Of a stretch of 64,000 nt of DNA, positions 11,158-24,050 are shown in pieces. The notes beneath the pieces are model-generated. The model was given only the letters and a program-made list of their open reading frames with translations. It ran no database searches and was not told where the DNA came from. The number at the start of each line of letters is the position of its first letter. Positions within the stretch are counted from its first letter, which is position 1. The position numbers and the translations under genes are program-made. The DNA is taken from positions 124,001-188,000 of the forward strand of contig PSQN01000007.1 in assembly GCA_002989075.1 (NCBI GenBank). The letters are read 5' to 3'. The DNA is from Arthonia radiata (lineage: Eukaryota > Ascomycota > Arthoniomycetes > Arthoniales > Arthoniaceae).

Positions 11158-13584
11158 GGTTATAAGCCTAGGTTAGCACCAATTCCTTTCGAATTTTCTT
11201 TTTAGAAAATATTTCCTCTACGACATCTATTGACACCTCCGAACGATCCTATTACTAATTGACTCTAAATTTTTAGCCCAATTTAACTATTAGAATAGAA
11301 TTTTCTTTTTTTTTAGAAATCTCCGACTATATATTCGGCTATAAACTCCTCTTATAAGATTCCTAAACTTAGAGGCTCGACTAATTGAGACATTTAGTCG
11401 ATTCGAATAAAGGCTCTTTTAACTGAAAAGGGCTACGGTAATGTTATAATCCCCTTTTCCGGCTATTTAGCTAAAGATATAACCGAAGCTAGCCGCTAGG
11501 AACAGTTAACAAGGGCAGCAGCCCTTATTCGACTAACTCTAGAAGACGGTCCCCTTATTTAAATAAAGGGGATCTATAACTCTCTAGAGCTTTAGAATAG
11601 TCTAAAAAGGTTATACAAATCAAAAGGTTTTAGTTTCGAGTTTCTAATTTGCAAGGAGCTCTTTAGCACTATACTTAGTAAGATAAAAAACCTTAAGCTT
11701 TACCTTGCTAAAATTAGGCAATTAACGGACAATTTGGCAACCCGAGGACTAGTACTACCCAACAAGGTGGTAGCTGTCTACGTCCTTTACAATCTAACCC
11801 CTAAATATAAGCACACCGTAGCTATTATTAGCTAAAGCTACTAACAAACGACTAGCAATATAAGTCTACAGGACTTATTTAGTTAACTTATAGACGAGTC
11901 TCGTCGAATCTACGGTAGTACCCTAGTAGAAAAGGTTTTTACTGCAATAGACAATAAATCGACGCAAAGGACCGGAGAAAAATTAAAATCTCTAAGTAAA
12001 AACCAAGAAAAATGCCCCTTTTGCAACAAAAAGGGGCATAAACCGGCAACTTGTTGGAAAAAATATCCAAATCTCCGGCTAAATTCTAACAAAAGCTCCA
12101 AAAACACCGATTTTTTAATGTTTTCTGTACACAGTTCTAACCTACAAGAAGAACAATGCTTTACAGTATTACTAAACAGAGTCAATTACTCTACTAATTC
12201 TTAGATCCTTGATATAAGCTTAACAAGCTATATTTGCTCGAATATTGACCTTTTAACGGATATCCAACCAACTAACCGGATTATTCGTTGAAGAGGAGGG
12301 AAGTTAATCCGAGCCTTTTAGATAGGCAAAGCAAAACTGTTCTTTAAGAATAAAACAATTGTTCTAGACAAAGTTTTGTTTGTTAAGAAATTTAGAATTA
12401 ACCTCCTAAGCTTCAATAAGCTTAGAAAGAGGGGAGGTAAGGTAACTCTTAACTAAAACAAGCTAAAAGTTAATTAGACCGGACAACTAACTACCGAGAG
12501 GCGGTATATTAACGGTCTAATAGTAATAGAAGCTCAGACTATTAATACAGTCTAATCTCTCTACACTATTTCTTCGAAAACTGACCTTTAGTATCAACGA
12601 ATAGGACATATAGGCAAAAACGCCTTAAAACAGCTTAAAAAGGTTGCCCTAGAAATAGATTATTTAGACAAATTAGAAGATAATTGCTAAATTTACTTCG
12701 AAGCAAAGGCAACGGCTAAAGTTAGCTAAGAAACTCTAGACAAATCGGCCAATTATTTAGAAAAAGTCTACTTAGATATTTGCGGGCCAATTATACCGCA
12801 AACCCCTTCTAAAGATCGATTATTTACTAGCTTTATAGACAATAAAACCCGGTATACGACTACCGAGGTACTATAGTCTAAAGATTAGATTTTCGACGCA
12901 CTATTTATCTATATTACTTAGAAAAAAACGTAGTTCGAGTATCCTTTTAAAAGACTATACTTAAACAACGCAAAAGAATACCGGAAAGGCTAGGTAAAAC
13001 AGCTTCTAGAACAAAAAGAAGCTATTCTAACGATATCCGTACCGTATATCCTCCAGTAAAATAGACGAGCTAAACGCTTTAACCGAACAATTGTTAGTAA
13101 AGTTCGAGCAATACTTTATACCGCCGGGCTACCCTAGATATATTAGAGTAAAGTACTAAAAGCAGCTATCTATATTTACAACAGGACCTCTTATACCGGA
13201 TTACCGGGGTTTATTACCCCGTACGAAGCAAAATAGGGTAAAAAACTGGATATTAGTACTATTAAAATCTAAAGCTTAGTTACTTATCTTAAAGAACCTA
13301 AACTAAAAAAGCTAGACGCTAGAACAACTACCTATATCCTAATAGACTATAAATCGAACCAATATAAGCTCTTAGACCTCAATAACCAAAAGATTTACTA
13401 AGGAAGAGACGTCTACGTTTAGAAAGAAAAATTTATTTAGAATCTACGGAGATCTACAGTTAATTAATTAACTAAGAGTATTTCTAAAGAGCTTAAAGAA
13501 CAACTAGAAGTTAAGTTCAAAAACGAGCTAAATCCGACCGCTAAATCTTAAGATAATAGAGAGGTACCTCCCGATAAAGAAGGA

Positions 13585-14032
13585 TATTACGATCTTACTA
13601 CATTAGGCTAGTACAAGGCTAAGCGCAGTCAGCCTTATTGCAGCATTATATAGTGTACCCGATAATTAATATAGCAATGTTGGCGACGTCGCTATATTGT
13701 AATAGAATTCCGACTACGCGACAAAGAGATTGTCGGGACCGTTAGATACAGAGAAACATATTTATATATCTTAAACTATATAGCTAAACTAATAATCGAC
13801 CTTAGAATAGACTTTAGTCTATTAACTTAATATCTAAATACAAGTTCCTAAACTATATTTAAGTAACATACTTTATCTTCTATCTACTTTATTTAAGCCC
13901 CTCTTACCTTCTATAATCTATCTCGCCTCTCCTACCTTTTAGTCTCTAGTACACAAGACACCTACTACTAAGGTCAACAAGCATACAAGGCAAGTAAGCC
14001 TTAGTTCGGTTCTCCCAGCGACCAGCGTTATA
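13585..14032 (+). repeat. Gypsy B 5' LTR (type 1)
   Basis: A 448-bp LTR matching 20231-20680. It is one of the best-preserved type-1 LTRs here and useful as the family reference. Confidence 0.92.
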
Positions 14033-17000
14033 CTTTAATAGACTCGCTACAAAAGTAGAGAAAGTAGATTAGTTATATCTACTACTTTAGTACCCAACAG
14101 CCGCAACGCTACAAACAGGTTAATTAACAGGATAACTAGCATAAGTAAGATATCGGACGTTAACACTAAGATAGAAAAAAGCTTCTTAAATAAACGTTCT
14201 AAAGTTACTTTATTCTTAATACGCCTAGCTATATACTTTAAAACTTATAAAGACTAGTTCCTGAACGACACTACTATAGTTTTATTCGCTACCTCTTATA
14301 TAAACAAAGATGCTTATAAGTAAGTCGAGTATTATCTTAACGACTTCTTGTTTACTCTAATAAAGAGTAGGCGCGAGGATACCGACAAGTTCTTTGCTAG
14401 CTTTACCTTCTTTTAGAAGAAGCTTTATAAAATCTTTAGATAGACCGACGCTAGACGCGTCGCTATTAGGAAGCTTTAGAACCTTAAGTAGATAGGACCA
14501 GCAAGCAGGTACGCCGCCAAATTTATATAGTATGCTAATTAAATAGGATAGAACAAGAAACCCCTTATTGAGATCTTTTACGAAGGACTTAAGAATTATG
14601 TTAAGGAAATAATCTATATTCGTAGAGAAAAGTTTAACGATCTCGATAACTTTATACAACGAGTAAAGAAGATCGACGACAGCAACTTTAAAAGACAAAT
14701 AAAAAAGAAAGGTAACCCTACTAATAGATTCTATAGAACAAAGAATCGAGCAAACTTACAATAAGACCGAGGCGATCTAATAGAGTTAAATTTTATAAAG
14801 CCTCAAGAGAAACTAAACAACCAAGAAAGAGAACACAGAATAAAGAATAAGCTATACTTATATTACGGAAAGCCAGGGCATTAAGTTAAAGAATACTGTT
14901 TTAAGAAACAACAGTTTAACAGTACTAATAGAAACAGGAACAACAATCGATCTTAGAAACCCCGTTTCCTACGACAATAGTTCAATATAACTACTTAGAC
15001 ATAGAAGAATACTCACTAGGTTACTTCTAACGAAAAGCACTACAAATAGAACTTATTTAACTTATATAAAAACTAGGACACAGACATTGAGTTATAAGAA
15101 GAAATAAAGAAACGACAAATAAAATAGAAACAATAAAACCTATAGGACTAAAACAACATTAGCCGCACTATTCCGAGGCATCGGGTATAGAGTACCGTTG
15201 CACCACATAAAACACTATTCTAGACCGCGTACTACAATAATAACTATACGACTCACAAATCTAACAAACTAGAGTCAAGATGGTAGCCGAAGAAACCGAC
15301 ATTTCTAAAACAAGATTCGATACAAGAACTAGGCCTTACCCGAGAACGATCTAGGTTACCTTACCTAGAAACTCAAGGGGAATCTAAGAAAGAATAGATC
15401 GTAGAAGCTAAGCAAGATAGTAGCTACGATGCGTTATAAATAAGACAACGACTTAAAGACAAAAATATAGATTCTAATGATACAGAATCCTCTTTTAAGA
15501 ACGATACTAACTAAAAAGAGCAAACCCCAATCTATTAGGAAGAAATAATATAGAGACTTTATTAGTTAGTCTTCTACAAGAGGAAGTTAAGCACTAATAG
15601 AGATATTAACGATATTTTGAGATATATTTACTTACGCCTACAACGACTAGTAGACTATCTTATTAGGGGTCTAGAATTACGTAGTTAGTACTAATATCTT
15701 TAACTAACAATATATAATCTACAGACACAACAAGTCTTAACTAGTAATAGTTGTATAATTAAAGTAGAGATCGTAAATAATAAACTAGACGTTATAATAA
15801 AAGCAGTACTAGGACACTCTATATAGAAATTCTTATAGCAAATTAACCGATAATAGGTTCCGGTACCTAAAATACTCTAGAACGTATACAATTAACAGAA
15901 AAAAGACTAGACCAACTGCTTCGAGGGCAGTAGTACCGGCCCGTTCAACAGTTAAACTCTCTAAGAGTTTAGCTCTATGCGAGCTTAACTTTCTACAGAA
16001 CATATCTGTACACTCAGGCAACAATAAACTAGAGAAACATTAAAATTATAATTAATTTAGGCGCAACAGGCAACTTTATTTTAACACGCTGCGTTAAGAA
16101 ATACTAGATATAAACATAAAAAAAGAAATTACTCTACATACTATTTAGATTTCAAGGAGCAAAGGAAAGAGTCGACTATAAGACTTCGCTAATAGGTATA
16201 ACTATCGAGAACTATTAAGAAGAAATTACTTATAATATTATAGATATTAACTAGTATCACGCTGTACTAGGTATACCCTAATTATAACAATATAACCTAG
16301 AAGTAGATTAGAGAACTAAGAAACTTCTCTTTACTAGGTATAAGTACTCTAAATAAGAGTCGTTCTACGGAATAGATACCCTATAAGCTATTTATAGTAG
16401 TAAAGATAAGAAGTGCGATAAAGAACTTACGCAGATTAGTACTACTATACTTCAATACTTAGATATTTTACAAGAGAAGTCTAACGCAGTATCTTGTCTG
16501 TAGCTAACTATATATACGTATAAACAAAAGATAACTGTACGCCAACGATTCTATACGACGACAAGTACTTAGTTAATTACTAAGATACTCGAGAAATACA
16601 ATTAATTTCGATATCTATTCGAAGAAGCTAAGCTAAACTTAGCTCTTCTAGAATACAAACCGTAGAATTATATAATACCTTTATAAGAAGGTAAAACGCC
16701 AACATTTAGTTTAATATACTCTCTATTAGAAGCAGAAAATTAAGCGCTCTGCGACTACCTCGATAAGAATCTTAAGAAAGAATTTATCTAAAAGTTAATA
16801 TTACTAGCCGAGTACCTAATACTCTTTATACTAAAGAAGAATAGCAAACTACGACTTTATATAGATTATAGACAATTAAACGGAGTAACTATTAAAAATT
16901 AGTATCCTTTACTACGTATTAACGAAATAACAGATCGATTGTATAACGCGTAATAGTTTACTAAGTTTAACCTACAAGGAGCATACAACCTAATCTATAT

Positions 17001-20000
17001 AAAGAAAGGCGAAGAATAGAAAACGGCCTTCTATACTAGATACAGACTTTTTAAGTATTGCGTTATACTCTTTAAACTAATAAACGCATTAGTATTATTT
17101 TAGAAACTAATTAACAATACACTTAGCGATTACCTAGATATATTTATAACTACTTATTTAGACGATATCCTAGTATACAGCCGTATACTAGAAGAACATA
17201 AGAAATATATTAAAAAGATATTAGAAAGATTAGCGCGTATCGATTTACAAATTAATATCGAGAAAACCTAGTTCTATCAACAATCCGTCGAATTTCTTAG
17301 ATTTATAATTATCGAGTACAGTCTTTAAATAAAAGATTTAAAGATTTAATCCGTTCTAACCTAATCTATACTAAAGAATATAAAATAGTTGCAATAGTTT
17401 CTTAGTTTTGCTAACTACTATAGGCAATAGATATCTAACTTTAGCCGAATTATAGCACCGCTGTCTCAATAAACGAAACAATCGATAGAATTCTCCTAGA
17501 CGTAGAAAGAACAATTAGCATTTAAAGAGCTTAAGGAAGCTTATAAGACTAAACCCGTACTAGCAATATTTAACCCCAACCTACCGATTATTATAGAAAC
17601 AGATGCGTTAGACTATACGATTAAAGTATACATAAGTTAAAATAACAAGGAAAGAAAGCTTAGACCAGTAGCTTTCTACTTAAAAAAGATATTACCTATA
17701 GAATAGAACTATAATATTTACAATAAAGAGCTCTTAGCTATTATAGCAGTATTCGAGACATAGCGAGCTTATCTAGAAGAAGCAAACTATACAATTATAG
17801 TATATATAGACTATAAGAATCTAACTTACTTTATAACAACAAAGAAACTTAACTACAGATAAGTTAGATAGTTAGAGACTATAGCTCTATACGACTTTAT
17901 TATTACCTACAAAAAGGGTTTTAAGAACGATAGAGCCGACGCTCTGAGTCGACGTTTAGATTATCTTAATAACAAGGAACACGTCGAATATACAATATTT
18001 TAAGAATACAATAATAAGATTAGATACAATTAATTGGCTATAACAACCGAGTTTGTTATCGAACCAGACAGCTGAATCCTAAATATTCTGAACGACTCTG
18101 AGATCTACTAGGAAAACAAGAAACGATATCTAGAATTAACTAAGAACAATAAGAGCTATTACGAATTCTAAGGCAAAATCTATATTTCAAGGAATCTAAT
18201 TCGACACATTATTAGTAACTTCTACAATAACCTAACAAAAGGGCATAAAGGCATCAATAACACTATAGAAAAGATTACAAGAACCTACTATATTCCGAGA
18301 ATCCGACACTACGTTGAGAATTATATCTAGAAATACAATGTATACGCAAGAACTAAGCAACCAAGGTATTTACTATACGGTAAACTATAACTACTAAAAA
18401 TACCTAAGAGACTATAGTATACAGTCTTACTAGACTTTATTACTAAGTTACTAACCTCTAGAGATTTACTTATAGAAGTAGCTTACAACGCTATTCTAGT
18501 TATATGCGATAAACTAACAAAGTATGTATACTTCGTATCTTATAAGAAAGCTAGCAACTTAGAGCAGTTAGTATATACCTTCCTTTATATTATCTTAGCT
18601 AACTACGGTTAACTACAAAGAATTGTCTTAGACAGAGACTAGAAATTTGTCTTACGATTTTAAATATCTCTAATACAATAGCTAGAGACAAAACAAAAAA
18701 TGTTAACGTTATTCTATCTATAAACAGACAGACAGACAGAACGAACAAATTAAACACTAAAACAATATCTTTGAGTATATATTAACTACTAGCAAAACGA
18801 CTAGGTATAGTTACTACTAGTAGCGTAAGCAGCGTATAACGATACGAAGAACAATATAATTAAAATAACTCCGTTCTATGTCTTATATAGCTATTACCCT
18901 CTTTAGGGAAGATAACTACAAAATACTATAGAGAACGAATTAGCTACGCGAATAGCTACAAACATAAAATACCTGTACCAGCAGTTAAAGTCTAACAGCG
19001 AGTTTATTACCGAGCGAACGAGAAAATAGTATAACAAGTCAAGAAAGACCCTAAATATAAGCATAAAAGAGGGGAAAAGAGCTTACTTGCTTATAAGAAA
19101 CTTAAAAACTATTAAACTAAGCAAAAAACTTAACTATATTAAAACAGAACCGTTTAAAATCTTACAGCAATTGAGATCCGTAACATTTAAACTTAAACTT
19201 CTAAAGATAATAAGAATATATTCTGTATTCTATGTAGCACTATTAAAACTAGTCTACTTCCGAGAGATAGAACGACCTAACCTAGAAATCCTTTCTAACA
19301 ATTAAGAATCTAAGTATAAGGTTAAAACGATTTAAACTTATAGACAATATTAAGGCAAACAACAGTATCTTATAAAGTAGAAAAGATATTCTAAATATAA
19401 AAACTAATAGAAACTAGAACAAAACCTAACTAACTATAAAGATACTATTTAATAATATTGAAACTAGAATATTAGTCGGTTGTAGCAGCACTAACATCCT
19501 AATCTACCACCTAGTGCGTCTCGCCGGTACCTAGGTTACTTACAAACAAACTAGCCTACTATATTAGTAGCCTACTACCTAACTTCAGAAACAGATCGTT
19601 ACAAAAATCTATACTTAGGCTACTCGGTATATCTATAATATTACTACTAGACATAGCCGCCAGCTATTCTTTCTCGAACAATATATTATTCTAATCTATT
19701 TTGTTCTACGTCTAGGCGCATAATCTTTCGAGCTCTTTCTCTAAATCTACTACTACCGCTTTAATAGCTTCGCGCTACCTTTTTGCCGTACAAACGACTT
19801 CCTTCTCTTCCGCTAGACGCTTACGTTGCCTCTAGAGGGTATCTGACACCCGCAAGTACTAAGAACAGATACTCTAAGCTAAAAATAAGTTAAACTAATA
19901 TAAGAAAATAAACGTAGGATAGAAACTAACTATCCTTTAACGACGAACGAACGTTACACAACTTCTTGTCGCGAGTATATATAAAACACAATATCTTTTT

Positions 20001-20230
20001 AAACTTTAGAACACACTTCTTACCTAGATAAGAGTAATAGAAACACAGAGGTATCTCTCGACTATAGACTTTAGCAAGAATAGTATTAATCTTAAGCGCT
20101 TTATTAGCGTTAGGAGCCTTCTTAACTTTAGATATAACAATTTATAGAACTAGATCTACTACAGGGCAACGACAAGGTTTTAATGTCTTTAGGGCCGTCG
20201 AGGACGACTAGCCTTAAAGAGAGGACCTTG

Positions 20231-20680
20231 TGTTACGATCTTACTACATTAGGCTAGTATAAGGCTAAGCGCAGCTAGCCTTATTAGAGTATTATATAGT
20301 GTACCTAACAACTCCAATATAGTAACGTCGGCGACGTCGCTATATCGCAATAGAATCCCGACTACGCGACAAAGGGATTGTCGGGACCGTTAGACACAGA
20401 GAAACATATTTATATACCTTAGACTATATAGCTAGACTAATAACTAACCTTAGAATAAACTTTAGTCTATTAACTTAATATTTAAATATAAGTTTCTTAA
20501 CTATATTTAAATAACGTACTTTACCTTCTATCTACTTTAGTTAAGCTCCTCTTACCTTCTATAATCTGTCTCGCCTCTCCTATCTTTTAGTCTCTAGCAC
20601 ATAAGATACCTACTATTAAGGTCGACAAGCATATAAGGTAAGTGAGCCTTAGTTCGATTCTCCCAGCGACCGGCGTTATA
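20231..20680 (+). repeat. Gypsy B 3' LTR (type 1)
   Basis: A 450-bp LTR preceded by a purine-rich tract (aaagagaggacc). Its start and end match the 5' copy at 13585-14032, and Copia-1 sequence resumes directly after it. Confidence 0.92.
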
Positions 20681-22656
20681 GAGGGAGTCCTCTGTATAAG
20701 AAACAGTATACCCTCCCTATATCTCAACAACTAGCGGACGAATCTAGACAGGAACTATATCAAACTAGAGCTCTAAACAAGTCTAACCTTCCTATCAAGT
20801 TAGATTACAGAAGTACTAAAGACCCCGGCCGAGTAGACATCGATTGCGCCCAGAAAATAGATTTTATATACAAAAACGCCAACAAAAATTGGTTTGACGA
20901 GTTCTACAATAACCTAGAACAATACGCCGAAGAGACCTTAGTCGCAGTTACTAAAGAGCCCAATAACTTAAAAGAAATAAGGGCATTCAAGGATTGGCCT
21001 TCTTGGCTAGACGCAATGCAGTCGGAGCTCAAAGAGCTAGCTAACTAAGAAACCTAAATATTAACCGAGCTGCCGCCAGATAGAAAGGCGCTAAAAGGGC
21101 GCTGGGTACCGAAGATTAAGTACCCCCCGGAGAGCGAGCCAATTTTTAAAGCCCGCTAGATAGCTAAGGGCTGCCAGCAAAGACCCAGCCTCAATTTTAT
21201 AGAGACCTTTGTAAATATAGTAAATTTAATTATCTATCGGCTTATACTAGCCTTAGCAGCAGAGAAAGACTAAAAAATAAAGCAATGGGACGTAAAATTA
21301 GCTTATTCTAACGCAAAGTTAGACGAGATTGTCTATATCGAGCAACCAACTAGTCTATCTAACGGAACTAATAAAGTTTATTGAATAAAGAAGGCCCTTT
21401 ACGGTCTAAAACAGGCCGACCGACAGTAAAAAGCCTATCTTTAAGAATTACTAAGGGGCATAGATTTCGAACCCCTAGTATCTAATCAGTCGGTTTATAT
21501 TCGAAGAACCAGAAAGCAGGCAATTTTAATCGTCTACGTAGACAATATATTAGCTGTATCCGATTCTATCGAAACGATCTCTGAAATCTACTAGAAACTA
21601 AACAAGACTCTTATAGTTAAGGACTTAGAAGACGTTAGTAAGTTCTTAGAAATTAAAATTACTTAAGATCGCCCGGCAAAAACGATTCGCCTAGATCAGT
21701 CAACTTATTTAGCTAAAATTTTAATTAAATACTCGAAGAACAACGGCCGAATGCCCAGAAAAATACTGCAATCCGTCGACTTAAAATTGGCACCGAATCC
21801 TAATTAAGCTAGCAGTGCCAATATTTCTAATTATTAGCAACAAATTAGGTTAATTTTATATCTAATAACAAAGATAAGACTCAATATTGCCTTTATAACT
21901 AGCCTACTAGCCCGGTACATATTGAATTCTAGCAAGGAGCACTAAAGAGTTTTAAGTAGCCTTTAGGCTTACTTAGATAAAACTTCTAACCTTGGCTTTT
22001 ACTATAAATCTTCCTTAATAGACGGTATAACCAGCTATTATAAAGCAGATTGAGGGGGAAACCTCGGCACTAGGAGATCGACTACCGGCTATATCTTTCT
22101 ACTCAGAAACAGAGCCCTTAGCTAGAATTCGAAGCTACAAAAAATGGTCGCCTTAAGCTCTTGTAAGGCCGAATATATAGCCCTTAAAGAAGCTATAAAG
22201 GAACAGTCATTTATCCAATTAATTGCTACCGAACTGTCCGGGATTTTTAAAGAAAATTCGATTACTACCGTTTTAGCGGGTACTTTTAAAAAGTCTGCGG
22301 ATAAAAAGACTCGGCGGGCTCTAATACACTAGACAAGCATATATTTACCCGGGCAAGCCGGTTAAATTAGACCGGAGACCCCGGTTTTGCCGATAAAACT
22401 GTTACTTACCGACAGCAATTTAGCAAAAGAACTTACAAAAAACCCTACCTTCTAAGCTAAATCTAAGCATATTGATATACAGTATCACTATATTAGAGAA
22501 AACGTTCAGGCAGGTTAAATAGAGCTTAAATACGTTTCTACAAAGGAACAATTAGCAGACAGTTTAACAAAACCGATCGACTTAGCTAAAATACTAACGT
22601 TTAGAACTTAAATTAGCTTATAATCCGGCTAAAACAACTAGTCGATTAAGAAGATA

Positions 22657-23164
22657 TATTAAAAATTAACTAACTAGCTAGTTAGCTGGAACCCTTAGAG
22701 ACCTAGAGTATTGAATAGGTCCTACCAGCTATCTCGGTCTAAAATAGAATAAGCCTTTTACCTAAAGGGTCGGGCCTAGTAGCCCGGGCCTAAGATAAAA
22801 AGAAGTATTGTACGACCCGTCCTAGACAGCTGGCCTATAGTCTAAGACAACATAAAATAGACTTAGAGACTAATAGTTTTAAATAGACAGAATTACTGTC
22901 TTATATAGTAAGTTATAGGTTATCTAGCCTCTATTAAAAGAACAGATATCTAGTAAGTTCTATATAAGCCGCTAGACTTAGATATATAAGCTAGAATCTC
23001 TCTAGAGAATTCTAGCTAACAAGACAGATAATATAACAACAGCTTCTCCTTACTACTAAGTATTATACCTATATTAAGCTTAAGTATTGTACTAGTCTTA
23101 AGCTGGTCTCGTCTTTCTACTCTTTATAGTAGTATTCTTCTTCTTCCCTGCCACCTTTTTAATA
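22657..23164 (+). repeat. Copia-1 3' LTR
   Basis: A 508-bp LTR followed by TAAAC (23165-23169), the partner of the duplication before 10650. Gypsy A RNase H sequence resumes directly after it. Confidence 0.92.
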
Positions 23165-23579
23165 TAAACTATACAATTAAAGTATATATAAGTTAAAATA
23201 ATAAAGAAAGAAAGCTTAAATTAGTAGCTTTTTATTTAAAGAAAATATTATTTATAAAATAGAATTACAATATTTACAATAAAGAGCTCTTAGCTATTAT
23301 AGCAGCATTTAAAATATAGTAAGCTTATTTAAAAAAAGTAAACTATATAATTATAGTATATATAAACTATAAGAACTTAACTTACTTTATAATAATAAAG
23401 AAACTTAACTGTAAATAAGTTAGATAGTTAAAAACTATAGCTCTATACAACTTTATTATTATCTATAAGAAGGGTTGTAAGAATAATAGAGCCGACGCTC
23501 TAAGCTAACGTTTAAATTATCTTAATAACAAGAAGTATATTAAGCATACAATATTCTAAGAATACAATAATAAGATTAG

Positions 23580-24050
23580 TATAACGCTAATTGCTAGAAG
23601 AACCGAACTAAGGCTTACTTACCTTATATACTTATTGACCTTAGTAGTAGGTATCTTATATACTAGAGACTAAAAGATAGGAGAGATAAGACAGATTATA
23701 AAAGATAAGAGAAGCTTAACTAAAGTAGATAGAAGGTAAAGTATATTACTTAAATATAGTTAAGAAACTTATATTTAAATATTAATTTAATAAACTAAAG
23801 CTTATTCTAAGGTTAGCTATTAGTCTAGCTATATAGTTTAAGGTATATAGAGAAGTTCCTCTATATTCGTTAATTTAATAATATTTATATTAAGTTTATA
23901 GAGAATATAGACCTTTATAGCCGTCTTGTTCGATAATACTTACGGCGGGTTTATAGGTCTAGTCGGGAATAATACTAGTAGAGCTAAGATAACTAATAAT
24001 AGTTAATACTTAGAAGTACGCTAAGCCGTTTAGAGCTAGTATCTGTAATA
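23580..24050 (-). repeat. Gypsy C 3' LTR (type 2)
   Basis: A 471-bp LTR, reverse orientation, preceded by ATTAG. It is the same length as the copy at 30449-30919. Confidence 0.9.

Larger units (their letters stand above)
13585..20680 (+). mobile_element. Gypsy B: type-1 Ty3/Gypsy chromovirus fossil
   Basis: A complete-length (7,096 bp) copy of the same family as Gypsy A, inserted into Copia-1. LTRs are 13585-14032 and 20231-20680. The flanking five bases are aagga and gaggg, a duplication that has drifted by G/A changes. Order: gag about 14160-14940 with a degenerate zinc knuckle, protease, reverse transcriptase about 16600-17300, RNase H about 17560-17960, integrase about 18040-19300, chromodomain about 19310-19430, then a 0.8-kb type-1 3' region and a purine tract before the 3' LTR. 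The whole structure is present but the coding parts are broken by many stops. As the innermost insertion with the mildest AT shift of its family, it is the youngest of its nest. Confidence 0.92.
10650..23164 (+). mobile_element. Copia-1: Ty1/Copia fossil carrying Gypsy B
   Basis: A Ty1/Copia element with 508-bp LTRs (10650-11157, 22657-23164) and a perfect TAAAC duplication (10645-10649, 23165-23169). The primer-site-like GGTTATAAGCC follows the 5' LTR directly. Parts in Copia order: gag about 11370-12180 with a CCHC knuckle near 12013-12065 (CPFCNKKGH), protease, integrase about 12600-13400, then after Gypsy B the reverse transcriptase about 20950-21900 and RNase H about 22040-22600. Without Gypsy B it is about 5.4 kb. 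It is broken by many stops, but clearly less AT-shifted than Gypsy A, so it is younger. Confidence 0.93.

Noticed and set aside
11910-12185. open frame of 91 codons on the minus strand
   Set aside because: Antisense to the Copia-1 gag zinc-knuckle region, which is recognisable on the plus strand; no independent evidence.
14357-14698. open frame of 113 codons on the minus strand
   Set aside because: Antisense shadow of Gypsy B gag, and similar to the shadow at the same place in Gypsy A.
19087-19305. open frame of 72 codons, plus strand
   Set aside because: Part of the integrase C-terminus of Gypsy B, not a separate gene. The same holds for 22144-22332 (Copia-1 RNase H).
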